A stretch of DNA of 26,727 bases from Candidatus Poseidoniaceae archaeon (GTDB lineage: Archaea; Thermoplasmatota; Poseidoniia; Poseidoniales; Poseidoniaceae): contig JAKMGM010000004.1 of assembly GCA_022424925.1 (NCBI GenBank), positions 1 to 26,727 of the forward strand. The letters run 5' to 3'. The translations under genes and the position numbers were made by a program. Shown one piece after another: positions 5,607-14,327 of the stretch (the stretch's first letter is position 1; the number at the start of each line of letters is the position of its first letter). Below the pieces are notes generated by a model. The model was not told where the DNA came from. It worked only from the letters and a program-made list of their open reading frames with translations, and did no database searches.

Positions 5607-8318
5607 ATGCGCACGAGTGCTGTACCATTTTTCTTGGTGTTCGTACTCATTACCGCAAGCACATCAACGCTACTCGCTTCCTCAACTTTACCTCTCGAAC
5701 AACAAAACGAACCATTCAACGCTGAGGAAAACGCCACCACACAATTAGGGTGGCACGAAAACTTTGGTGGTGGACTCTTTGATTATGTGACGCACAGCAT
5801 CATGTATCCGAACGGCAAAGTAGCCACTGCAGGTTGGTTTCAAGGAAACATCGAGTTTGGTGATGAGGTAGATCCTGTGGGAGCAACAGGTGGTTCAGAG
5901 GATGTTGACTTTTTCTTGGGATGGTTCGATGAAAACGGTACTTGGGAGGCGGGTATCAGCGGCGGTTCTTCTACAACAGATTCAATCGATGCTATCGCCC
6001 TCTTGCCCAATGGCGACCTCATCGTTGCAGGAACTTATTGCATCAACAGCATAGGACTTCTCTGCCAGATGGGCTTGGGCGACCTCACTCCATTAAGAAA
6101 AAATTCTCAATCCGATGAAGGCAATGCCTTCATAGCCCGTATCGACGCAAACGGGGAATGGGTTTGGGCTTCTCAAGTCCGAAATGAAAAAGAAATATTC
6201 GTTGTAGATATGCTGGTCACCCCTGAAAACGAAATCCATTTGGCTGTTGGCTTTAGTGGCGACCTTGAGATCAGCGGTTCGCTGTATGAAGCGTCAGATG
6301 ACATGTCGCTGTTGGTAGCGATGTTTAACGAAAATGGGAACATAATTTCTTCATTCAGAGCAGATGCGACTGGAGGTGTTGAGCCGAGCGGTTCGCTTTG
6401 CATTGATGGCTCCGGTGCCTCATATGTGGCCGTAACTTTTGTTGGCGAATTAACATTCATGGAGACTGTTCTCTCTTCAAACGGATCAACTGATGTAGGT
6501 GTAGCCCGTTATTCAGAAGCAGGATGGAGTTGGGCAATTTCGGCTGGTAGTTTAGGCGAGGAGCGCGTATACGACTGCGACGGTTTGCCACTGGCCGGTG
6601 TAAAAATCGTCGGGGAATTTTCAGGAAATGCAACGTTTGGAGGTCAATCGACCGGACAATCAGACGGTATCGACTTGTATGTCGCTGAAGTGTCTCAAGA
6701 CGGTGGATGGGTAAGTATCGTGACAGGGGGTGGTGTTGGCATTGATCGGGCAACAGGAATTGCTCACAACCAGCAAGGTTCAACCTACATTAGCGGCGTA
6801 ACCTCTGCCGGAATGACGCTCGGTCAGGACATAGTACCCGATTTGGATGGCTATGATGACCAAGACCACTTCGATATTTTCCTTGCTGAACTCCTACCCA
6901 ACCAAACCTGGGGATGGGCAATATCCGTAGGAGGAAACGGGTACGATGAGCCAACATCACTCGAAATAGGCAACGATGGTTCGCCATTTGTCTCGTACAT
7001 ATTCAACGGAAATTTTACAATAGGTGCACAATCGACAACTGCGATTGGTTCTTTCGATGTTGGTATGTGGCTGTACCAAGCCGATAGAGACAACGATGGA
7101 ATTCTCGATGGAGAAGACAATTGCCCTAAAACTTCGAACGCCGACCAAGCGAATTACGACGCTGATGTTCAAGGAGACGCCTGCGATGATGATGACGACG
7201 GTGACGGTGTTCTCGACCGAAATGATGATTGTAAGTTTGGGGAAAAAAATTGGTTTTCAGAACCGTCAACCGACCATGACGGAGATGGCTGTAACGACGA
7301 AAGCGAAGACTTTGATGACGATGAAGACACTGTCTTTGACCACAACGACTTATGTCCCCTTGGACCGGTTGGGTGGATTTCGACGCCAGAAGAGGACTCG
7401 GAAGGCGACGGATGTGCGGACATTGATACGGATGAAGACGAGTGGGTCGACCAAATGGACAACTGTCCATTTCTTCCAAACCCCTCACAAGCAGACCTTG
7501 ACAACGATAGGATTGGTGATGTCTGCGATATCGACGAAGACGGCGATAAAATAGCAAATCCAAGCGATAATTGTCCTCGCGATTCTCCTTTGTGGACATC
7601 CACGTTCATTAACGACCACGACCAAGACGGCTGCCATGATTCGATAACCGATTTTGATGATGATCAAGACGGTGTTGAAGATTCGAAGGACAGATGTCCA
7701 GTGGGGGATACTGGATGGGGGAGTACCGCTGTCATCGACGATTATGACGGAGATGGGTGTCGAGATGTCAGCGAAGACGACGATGACGATGATGACGGCG
7801 TAAACGACCTTGTTGACAATTGTCCGACAGGTATTCTCGGTGTTGCTGGCCAAGGACAAGACATTGATGGCGACGGTTGTATAGACTCGGATGAAGACGT
7901 TGATGACGATGAGGACGGCGTATTGGATACCAACGACCTTTGTTCACGAACAGTTGCTGGACAACAAGTTAGCATCACCGGCTGCAGTCAGTACCAGTTG
8001 GATGATGATTTGGACGGCATCCCGAACGCCATCGACTTGTGTCAAAACACCGTTCCGGGACGTATTGTTGATTTGGCAGGCTGTGAAGTGGACCTTGGAG
8101 GCACGACCGATGATGGAGCTTCTTCGAACGACGGTTTAACACTTTCAAACGTACTGTATATCTTTGCAGCAGTGTGCGTCACAGGAGCAGTCTATATCAC
8201 GTTCTTCAACAACCCAAACGCGTCCAAGAAGCCAAAGCAAACGCCTTCAATATCGGTTCAACCCGTTTCGCAGACTGCCCGTATGACTGCTTCTGATACG
8301 GAAGGCCAAGAAGAATGA
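5607..8318 (+). CDS. Secreted, membrane-anchored beta-propeller plus TSP3 calcium-repeat protein
   Basis: A surface protein of about 903 residues. MRTSAVPFFLVFVLITASTS is a signal peptide. Residues about 45-490 contain repeated units of the SBBP type, each with a pattern like W--ISVGGNGYDEP, then G-FSGNATFG, indicating a beta-propeller. From about base 7080 to 8090 there are many TSP3 calcium repeats (DNDGILDGEDNCP, DDDGDGVLDRNDDC, DEDGDKIANPSDNCP), rich in Asp with conserved Asn-Cys-Pro. A single membrane helix (LYIFAAVCVTGAVYITFF, about 855-872) and a 35-residue polar tail follow, so the bulk lies outside the cell. The frame is open back to 5514; the ATG at 5607 is preferred for the signal peptide, with the ATG at 5583 also possible. 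AAGAATACA (5562-5570) is a possible TATA box. Adhesion, envelope architecture or calcium-dependent stiffening are plausible roles; the ligand is unknown. Confidence 0.85.
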   Translation: MRTSAVPFFLVFVLITASTSTLLASSTLPLEQQNEPFNAEENATTQLGWHENFGGGLFDYVTHSIMYPNGKVATAGWFQGNIEFGDEVDPVGATGGSEDVDFFLGWFDENGTWEAGISGGSSTTDSIDAIALLPNGDLIVAGTYCINSIGLLCQMGLGDLTPLRKNSQSDEGNAFIARIDANGEWVWASQVRNEKEIFVVDMLVTPENEIHLAVGFSGDLEISGSLYEASDDMSLLVAMFNENGNIISSFRADATGGVEPSGSLCIDGSGASYVAVTFVGELTFMETVLSSNGSTDVGVARYSEAGWSWAISAGSLGEERVYDCDGLPLAGVKIVGEFSGNATFGGQSTGQSDGIDLYVAEVSQDGGWVSIVTGGGVGIDRATGIAHNQQGSTYISGVTSAGMTLGQDIVPDLDGYDDQDHFDIFLAELLPNQTWGWAISVGGNGYDEPTSLEIGNDGSPFVSYIFNGNFTIGAQSTTAIGSFDVGMWLYQADRDNDGILDGEDNCPKTSNADQANYDADVQGDACDDDDDGDGVLDRNDDCKFGEKNWFSEPSTDHDGDGCNDESEDFDDDEDTVFDHNDLCPLGPVGWISTPEEDSEGDGCADIDTDEDEWVDQMDNCPFLPNPSQADLDNDRIGDVCDIDEDGDKIANPSDNCPRDSPLWTSTFINDHDQDGCHDSITDFDDDQDGVEDSKDRCPVGDTGWGSTAVIDDYDGDGCRDVSEDDDDDDDGVNDLVDNCPTGILGVAGQGQDIDGDGCIDSDEDVDDDEDGVLDTNDLCSRTVAGQQVSITGCSQYQLDDDLDGIPNAIDLCQNTVPGRIVDLAGCEVDLGGTTDDGASSNDGLTLSNVLYIFAAVCVTGAVYITFFNNPNASKKPKQTPSISVQPVSQTARMTASDTEGQEE

Positions 8319-8362
8319 CCTCACATCAAAACATAGAAAACTAAACTGCTGTATTGAGGTGT

Positions 8363-10528
8363 ATGTCCCCATACCTTCGTTCCGCCTTTTCGCTCATCAT
8401 CCTGATGCTTTTGGCTGCCACCCCGGCGATTGACGCCAACTCAGGTGGTAAAACCGGAAGCAGCAGTAGCGGGTGCTCTTGCCACTACTCAGGCGCCAGT
8501 GTGTCCCCTTCGATGAGCGGTCTACCTACAGCGTATACGCCCAGTACGACGTATTCACTGACCTGGAACGGTGGCGGTACAACATCTGGGCAAGGTGGAT
8601 TTAATCTCGATGCGAGCAGTGGAAGCTGGTCAAATCTCGGTGCTCGAGTTCAATCTTCCAGCGGTGAGTTGACCCACAGTTCAGACTTGCAACGTTCGTG
8701 GACGGCTGACTGGACGGCTCCGGCCGCAGGTACGGGCGATGTTTCGTTTGACCTCGCAGTTCTGTATGCTGACGGTAACGGTCAAAATTCGAACGATAAC
8801 TGGGGCACTCAATCGTGGACCGTACCGGAAAGCGTTTCACCACCAAACACGCCTCCTGTCGCCTCAGACGTGTTTATCTCCATCACCGGAGAAAGTGCCA
8901 TTCTCCAAGCCTATTACGATGAAGAATTGGTCGCCAGTTACACCTACATGGATGATGAGAACGACGCTGAATCCGGTACGCTTCTTCGTTGGTCGAAAGA
9001 CTCGAGTGTCGTCTCACAGCGAAATGATTTCATGAATGTGCCCGCATCCTATACCTCAATTGGTGATGTATGGAGCCTTGTTGTAACGCCGAACGACGGC
9101 ATGGATTTGGGTTCGGCTGTCTCTGCTTCAACAACCGTTGAAATCATTGACTATGATGCCGATAATGACGGATACGGCGACCAAAGCGACGCGTTCCCCG
9201 AAGACCCGAACGAACATGCTGACTCCGATTCAGACGGCGTCGGCGATAATGCGGATGCCTTCCCGAACGATTCAACCGAAACCACCGATACCGATGGTGA
9301 TGGAACGGGCGACAATGGAGATGCTTTCCCGAACGATGCGACTGAATCAATGGACTCGGACATGGACGGGGTTGGTGACAACGCTGATGCGTTCCCGAAC
9401 GATGCGTTGGAAACCACAGATTCGGACATGGACGGTGTCGGTGATAACGCTGACGTCTTCCCCAACGACGCAAATGAAACAATGGATTCGGATATGGATG
9501 GTGTAGGTAACAACGCTGATGCATTCCCCAACGATGCGTCCGAAACAATGGATTCAGACATGGATGGTGTTGGTGATAACGCAGACGTGTTCCCAAACGA
9601 TGCGACTGAAACGATGGATTCAGACATGGATGGTGTCGGCAATAACGGTGATGCATTCCCCAACGATGCGTCCGAAACAATGGATTCGGACATGGACGGT
9701 GTTGGCGATAACGCTGACGTCTTCCCCAACGATGCGAATGAAACAGTAGATTCCGACATGGACGGTGTTGGCGATAACGGTGATGCATTCCCGAACAATG
9801 CCCTTGAATCCGCTGACAGCGATGACGATGGCGTAGGTGACAATGCGGACGCGTTTCCCAGCGATGCGAACGAAACGATAGATTCGGATATGGACGGTGT
9901 CGGTGACAACGGCGATGCTTTCCCGAACGATGCGACTGAATCTGCAGACAGTGATGATGATGGGGTAGGTGACAACGCTGATGCATTCCCGAACGATGCG
10001 GCTGAAACGATGGATTCGGACATGGACGGTGTTGGCGATAACAGCGACGCATTCCCGAACGATGCAGCTGAGACGGTCGATACGGACATGGATGGCGTTG
10101 GTGATAACGCAGACGCATTCCCTGAAGACGCATCGGAAACGCTTGACTCCGATGGCGACGGTGTTGGTGATAATGCTCAACTCGCTGCTGAAACACTCGC
10201 TGCTGAAGAAGAGGCTGCTCAGAAACAGATGCTCACAATGGTCGGAATTGGTCTGGTCGTGGTCATCGGAATTGCAGGAGCAGTGCTGTTCATGCGGAAC
10301 CGTGGTGAAGATGCGAATGACGAATTGACCAAGGACTACATGCCTCAAACGGAACAAGCCCTCAACCTACCTATTCAACAAACACAACAACAGGTTGTAT
10401 CACAGCCAGTCGTCGCAGCTGAACCAACCGTAGTTCGCCAATGGACGGATGAGGCTGGTTACACGTGGAGAGCCATGGATGACGGCTCAAACTACTGGTG
10501 GACTGGAACCGAGTGGAAGCGCAGTTGA
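8363..10528 (+). CDS. Secreted, membrane-anchored protein with CSCH domain and TSP3 repeat array
   Basis: A surface protein of 721 residues. The signal peptide is MSPYLRSAFSLIILMLLAAT. Residues 27-160 resemble a Reeler or choice-of-anchor V type beta domain: SSSSGCSCHYSGAS (CSCH at 38-41), then LPTAYTPSTTYSLTWNGGG. An Ig-like segment (about 165-260) follows. Then come about 16 TSP3-like units of 22 residues, consensus DSDMDGVGDNADAFPNDA-ET, encoded by a 66-bp tandem array. A membrane helix lies at 627-644 (VGIGLVVVIGIAGAVLFM). The cytoplasmic tail is Gln-rich and ends in an aromatic module (GYTWRAMDDGSNYWW). The longer frame starts with TTG at 8354, but the ATG at 8363 is better and has ATAGAAAAC (8333-8341) about 26 bases upstream. 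It lies 44 bases after the previous surface protein gene. The stop codon touches that of convergent leuS. Confidence 0.85.
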   Translation: MSPYLRSAFSLIILMLLAATPAIDANSGGKTGSSSSGCSCHYSGASVSPSMSGLPTAYTPSTTYSLTWNGGGTTSGQGGFNLDASSGSWSNLGARVQSSSGELTHSSDLQRSWTADWTAPAAGTGDVSFDLAVLYADGNGQNSNDNWGTQSWTVPESVSPPNTPPVASDVFISITGESAILQAYYDEELVASYTYMDDENDAESGTLLRWSKDSSVVSQRNDFMNVPASYTSIGDVWSLVVTPNDGMDLGSAVSASTTVEIIDYDADNDGYGDQSDAFPEDPNEHADSDSDGVGDNADAFPNDSTETTDTDGDGTGDNGDAFPNDATESMDSDMDGVGDNADAFPNDALETTDSDMDGVGDNADVFPNDANETMDSDMDGVGNNADAFPNDASETMDSDMDGVGDNADVFPNDATETMDSDMDGVGNNGDAFPNDASETMDSDMDGVGDNADVFPNDANETVDSDMDGVGDNGDAFPNNALESADSDDDGVGDNADAFPSDANETIDSDMDGVGDNGDAFPNDATESADSDDDGVGDNADAFPNDAAETMDSDMDGVGDNSDAFPNDAAETVDTDMDGVGDNADAFPEDASETLDSDGDGVGDNAQLAAETLAAEEEAAQKQMLTMVGIGLVVVIGIAGAVLFMRNRGEDANDELTKDYMPQTEQALNLPIQQTQQQVVSQPVVAAEPTVVRQWTDEAGYTWRAMDDGSNYWWTGTEWKRS
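9155..10174 (+). repeat. 66-bp tandem repeat array encoding 22-residue TSP3 units
   Basis: About 15-16 direct repeats in frame, each 66 bases, encode DSDMDGVGDNADAFPNDA plus a four-residue linker. The inner copies (about 9350-9790) are most alike at the DNA level, whereas the outer copies diverge (DSDDDG, DTDGDG). Adjacent inner copies alternate between NADVFPNDA and N(A/G)DAFPNDA, suggesting that a two-unit block of 132 bases was duplicated more than once. Such arrays expand and contract by recombination and may be mis-assembled from short reads. Confidence 0.85.
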
Positions 10529-13351
10529 TCACGCATAGACAATGGCTGGTGCCAAAGGCATTGAACCGCCGGCTCGCCCAGTGGTATCGTCTTCAGATTC
10601 ACCAAGAACCACCTGAACTGATTGAAGACCGAGTTGTTCGGCGATGAATGAAGCACCGAGTGTAAGTGCTTCAACTTCATCAAGGGGGCTGCGTAGAAGG
10701 GCGCGAGATGCATCGTCCCACTTGAAGACTTGAGGGAGCATTTTCTTACCCCAGTACCCGATGATTTCCCCTTTGCGTTCGCCTTGAGCAATGTCCATTT
10801 GGGAGACTTGAGTGATGAAGTTCTTGACGCTACCGCCAGCCTCGATGAAATCAAGTGCTTCAACGGCCATCGTACGTTTCCATGTTGGAGCGACGACGAT
10901 GGTTGCGGATTGGGCTGGCCCGTCCAGATGACGTTCTGCAACGTCCTTGATTCGTCTTGCAGCATCCAAAACGCTTCGCAGTACCGTTTCGTTGTCAAGT
11001 GCTGAACGTTCTTCCTCCAAAAGTTGGGGAAGGTGTTCAAACTCGGTGCCACTCACCAGCCCATCCATATCGATTTCATGCCACCATTCTTCGGCTAAAT
11101 GAGGCGTTGAAACCGAAACAAGGTGCGTCCAGGACTTGAGAATCCGATGCCCCAGTTCGGCGTTTTCTCCACCCCGGCGCGTGTACCAATTGATGTCCTT
11201 AATGAGATCATAATGAGATATCTCGACGGCTCTACGCAAGTCAAGAGCGTCCATGGCGTGTTGAAATTCTGAGCAGCGTTGTTTAAGCCGTGCAAGCATC
11301 CAAATATCCATTGCAGTGGGTATCTGCTTCCAATGAAGCAATTTGTCTGGCATTGAAGCCATTTGAATCATGACGCGATGGTTTGAGGCAATACCAGTAT
11401 CCGACCATTCCATTCCAGCGGTGGGGTTCGCAGCAAACAAAATGAACAAACGCACGGTATCAGCACCATACTGTTCAATCATCAAACCGGGAGAAACGGT
11501 GTTGCCCAACGATTTACTCATTTTTGCCGAGCGCGTAGAAAGGTCGCCGTGACAATGCGGACAAGGAGAGCCTGCATGCGATACTGAAAGGGTGAGTTGG
11601 CACGAATCGCACCAAGGTGCAGGTGCGTTGACCATCCCCTGGCACAGCAGTTTGTTGAACGGCTCATCGACTGAATGAAGCCCCAAATCCCGCAACGCCT
11701 TAGTATAAAACCGAGCGTAAATCAAGTGCATTTGGGCGTGTTCAATGCCACCACAGTAGAAATCTACATTCATGAAATGATTCACAACATCAGCATCAAA
11801 ACACTTCTCATCGTTCAAGGCATCGATGTAGCGCAGGAAGTACCATGAAGAATCAACGAACGTATCCATCGTATCGGTTTCACGCCGTGCTGCTTTTCCG
11901 CATTCTGGACAATCGACGTTCAAGAACTGTTCAGAGGTTTCCAGAGGGTTGCCTTGTCCGAAAGCTACGTCAGTGGGCAACACAACCGGAAGGTCGTGTT
12001 CAGGAACGGCCACAACACCGCAATCGTTGCAGTGAATCATCGGGATTGGTGTACCCCAGTATCGTTGCCTTGAGATGAGCCACGGTCGTATCTTCCAATT
12101 GATCGTTTGCTTACCCAGGCCCTTGAGTTCCAGTGCGTCAGTAACGGCTTTCATCGCTTCTTCACCGTACAGTCCGTCAAAGCCTTCAAGCGGAGAATTC
12201 ACCATCCACCCGTATTCGGTTTCTGCTGAATCAAGCGATGCTTCTGCGTCTGCACCTTCATCCATGACAAGGACGCGCCGAATAGGTATATCGAAGGCTT
12301 GTGCAAAATCAAAATCCCTTTCATCATGACCTGGGACGGCCATAACTGCTCCTGTCCCATAGGATGCTATGACGAAATTGCCAATCCAAATTGGAACACG
12401 TTCACCCGTTAATGGATGCAGTGCATAGCAACCTGACGGTACGCCCTTCTTTTTCTTCATGTTTCGAATTCGATCAAATTCAGACAACACCGATACTTCA
12501 TCGTAAAGTTCCTGCCAAGAAGCCTCAAAGGAGGTTCCTTTTACCAATTGTTCAGCCATTGGATGTTCAGGTGCGAGTGTGACAAAAGTCACGCCAAACA
12601 ACGTATCAGGTCGAGTGGTGAATACTTCGATTGTAAGGTCTTTGTCTTCAACATCAAAGCGAATTTCTGCACCTTCGGAACGTCCAAGCCAGTCTTTTTG
12701 CAGGGATTTTACATTTTCTGGAAAATCGATGACTTCGAGTCCATCAACAAGCTCTTGAGCATATTCATTAATGTTGAGAAACCACTGCTTCATTTCTTTT
12801 TGCTTAACTGGGCCGTTGCACCGCCAACATCGACCTGCTTTGACCTGCTCGTTCGCCAATACGGTTTCACATTGTTTACACCAATTCACTGGTGCGTGTT
12901 CGCGATATGCGAGCCCCTGCTCGTAAAATTTCGTGAAAAAGAACTGGTTCCACTTGTAATAGCGTGGGTCGTGGCTTTTGATTTGACGTTTCCAATCATA
13001 AGAAAAACCCATCCTCTTGATTTGTTGCGTGATTGAGGCCATGTTGCGTTCTGTAATATCGTAAGGGTGGCCGCCTTCATCCAAAGCGGCATTTTCAGCC
13101 GGCATTCCAAACGAATCAAAGCCTATCGGGTACAGGACATCATAGCCCATCATCCGCTTGTACCGTGCGATTGCATCACCAATGGAGTAGTTTCGAACAT
13201 GCCCCATATGCATTTTTCCTGAGGGATACGGATACATCTCAAGACAGTAAAATGTTGGTCGCTCGTCTCGTATTTCACATTCAAAAATACGGCTCTCGTC
13301 CCACTTTTTTTGCCAAGAGACTTCATCTACAGGGCTGTATTCCTTGACCAT
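10529..13351 (-). CDS. leuS: Leucine--tRNA ligase, bacterial type
   Basis: Charges tRNA-Leu with leucine. This 940-residue class I synthetase has the HMGH signature (48-51, in PYPSGKMHMGHVRNYSIGD) and KMSKS (610-614, AKMSKSLGN). The CP1 editing domain is at about 222-420 and includes TTRPDTLFGVT and YGTGAVMAVPGHDERD, which hydrolyse mischarged tRNA. Zinc-binding pairs occur at C158/C161 with C175/C178 and at C441/C444 with C481/C484. A further set, C581/C584 with C597/C600, lies just before KMSKS. The motif context matches Escherichia coli-type LeuRS rather than the archaeal/eukaryotic type, whose HIGH region and C-terminus differ. The C-terminal anticodon-like and tail domains end in PLAPAIVYA. 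The ATG at 13351 is the natural start and is divergent from the sugar kinase gene. Function is near certain; the bacterial origin in this genome is inferred. Confidence 0.97.
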   Translation of the reverse strand: MVKEYSPVDEVSWQKKWDESRIFECEIRDERPTFYCLEMYPYPSGKMHMGHVRNYSIGDAIARYKRMMGYDVLYPIGFDSFGMPAENAALDEGGHPYDITERNMASITQQIKRMGFSYDWKRQIKSHDPRYYKWNQFFFTKFYEQGLAYREHAPVNWCKQCETVLANEQVKAGRCWRCNGPVKQKEMKQWFLNINEYAQELVDGLEVIDFPENVKSLQKDWLGRSEGAEIRFDVEDKDLTIEVFTTRPDTLFGVTFVTLAPEHPMAEQLVKGTSFEASWQELYDEVSVLSEFDRIRNMKKKKGVPSGCYALHPLTGERVPIWIGNFVIASYGTGAVMAVPGHDERDFDFAQAFDIPIRRVLVMDEGADAEASLDSAETEYGWMVNSPLEGFDGLYGEEAMKAVTDALELKGLGKQTINWKIRPWLISRQRYWGTPIPMIHCNDCGVVAVPEHDLPVVLPTDVAFGQGNPLETSEQFLNVDCPECGKAARRETDTMDTFVDSSWYFLRYIDALNDEKCFDADVVNHFMNVDFYCGGIEHAQMHLIYARFYTKALRDLGLHSVDEPFNKLLCQGMVNAPAPWCDSCQLTLSVSHAGSPCPHCHGDLSTRSAKMSKSLGNTVSPGLMIEQYGADTVRLFILFAANPTAGMEWSDTGIASNHRVMIQMASMPDKLLHWKQIPTAMDIWMLARLKQRCSEFQHAMDALDLRRAVEISHYDLIKDINWYTRRGGENAELGHRILKSWTHLVSVSTPHLAEEWWHEIDMDGLVSGTEFEHLPQLLEEERSALDNETVLRSVLDAARRIKDVAERHLDGPAQSATIVVAPTWKRTMAVEALDFIEAGGSVKNFITQVSQMDIAQGERKGEIIGYWGKKMLPQVFKWDDASRALLRSPLDEVEALTLGASFIAEQLGLQSVQVVLGESEDDTTGRAGGSMPLAPAIVYA

Positions 13352-13442
13352 TCAGACACCAACCGTCGTGCGAGACAGACCTTCGTATCAACCATTTGAC
13401 TTGAATGCCACTCTTCATGAGGGTGAAAATAATCGGGTACAC

Positions 13443-14327
13443 ATGGCCAAGACGATCACCGTACGTGTGCCGGTTCGTATCGACCTTGCGGGTGGATGGA
13501 CAGATGTGCCAGCCTACTGCAACGACCATGTTGGTGAAGTGGTTAATCTTGCGATTAACAGATACATCACTGCTGAAATGCACATCGATGATGAGCGTCG
13601 TATCTCTGTCAAATACGAATCTGATGTCCCGGTTGGGTCGGGCTTGGGTACTTCTGCAGCGATGAATGTCGCGCTCCTGTCAACCATCATCGGCGAAGAC
13701 AAAACGCCAGACGACATTGCGGAGTTGGCATTTCAATTCGAGGCTTTGCTCGGGAATACTGGAGGTCGACAAGACCAATGGGCAAGTGCTCACGGAGGAT
13801 TACAGCACTTGACATTCAACGGCAATAGAGTCGAATCACGGCAACTACATCCTTCGGCTCAATTCTTTGAACAACTCGAACGAAACCTGTTGTTATTTGA
13901 CAGTGGTATCACTCACGTATCAGGTGAATTGCATGATTCGGTTTGGAAGCGCTACTCGAAAGGTGACGATGGGGTTGTTGAAGCACTTCATCGCATTCGC
14001 CACATGGTTAGAGAAATGCTTGAAGCCATCGAGACAGAATATGTTCAGGGCGTCGGGCTGAGTATGTTCCGCACCATGCAGAGCGTCAACCTTCTTGACC
14101 GGGCTTTCAACGCCCCTTTTGACCGGTATATCCGGCCGCTATGGGGCATTACAGTTATTGGCTGGAAAGCAATGGGAGCTGGAGCTGGCGGCGTGGTTGG
14201 CGTTATGCTCGAACAAGAGGGTTTTCGCAAGGAAGTGATTGCTCATGCAGAAAAGCAAGGGTGGAAACACATCGATTGGAAGGTTGAGCACCAAGGCATA
14301 CAGCGAAGTGTCAATCTTCACGAGTGA
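13443..14327 (+). CDS. GHMP sugar kinase, HddA / fucokinase-like
   Basis: An ATP-dependent sugar or sugar-phosphate kinase of 294 residues. VRIDLAGGWTDVPAY (11-25) is the signature of the D-glycero-D-manno-heptose 7-phosphate kinase (HddA) and L-fucokinase branch of the GHMP family. The ATP loop PVGSGLGTSAAMN is at 63-75 and GGRQDQWASAHGG at 107-119 corresponds to the usual GKQDQ-AA-GG segment. AMGAGAGGVVGVML near the C-terminus is GHMP motif 3. The frame is open upstream to a TTG at 13344, but the ATG at 13443 directly precedes the conserved core. It probably feeds nucleotide-sugar synthesis for surface glycans, consistent with the flippase and glycosyltransferase found elsewhere in the window. 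The exact sugar cannot be decided. Its 3' end overlaps the convergent regulator gene by 17 bases. Confidence 0.85.
   Translation: MAKTITVRVPVRIDLAGGWTDVPAYCNDHVGEVVNLAINRYITAEMHIDDERRISVKYESDVPVGSGLGTSAAMNVALLSTIIGEDKTPDDIAELAFQFEALLGNTGGRQDQWASAHGGLQHLTFNGNRVESRQLHPSAQFFEQLERNLLLFDSGITHVSGELHDSVWKRYSKGDDGVVEALHRIRHMVREMLEAIETEYVQGVGLSMFRTMQSVNLLDRAFNAPFDRYIRPLWGITVIGWKAMGAGAGGVVGVMLEQEGFRKEVIAHAEKQGWKHIDWKVEHQGIQRSVNLHE

Noticed and set aside
7024..7609. Open frames on both strands over the TSP3 part of the first surface protein
   Set aside because: Low-complexity shadows of GAT/GAC-rich sequence; they disappear outside the repeat region.
9155..10174. Possible CRISPR-like or satellite repeat
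   Set aside because: Units are directly adjacent with no spacers, remain in frame, and translate to calcium-binding TSP3 repeats.
9144..10196. Long minus-strand open frames (350 and 312 residues) opposite the TSP3 array
   Set aside because: They are mirror products of the periodic 66-bp repeat: their sequences are themselves repeats rich in His/Arg or Ser/Pro, with no domain, promoter or ribosome site.
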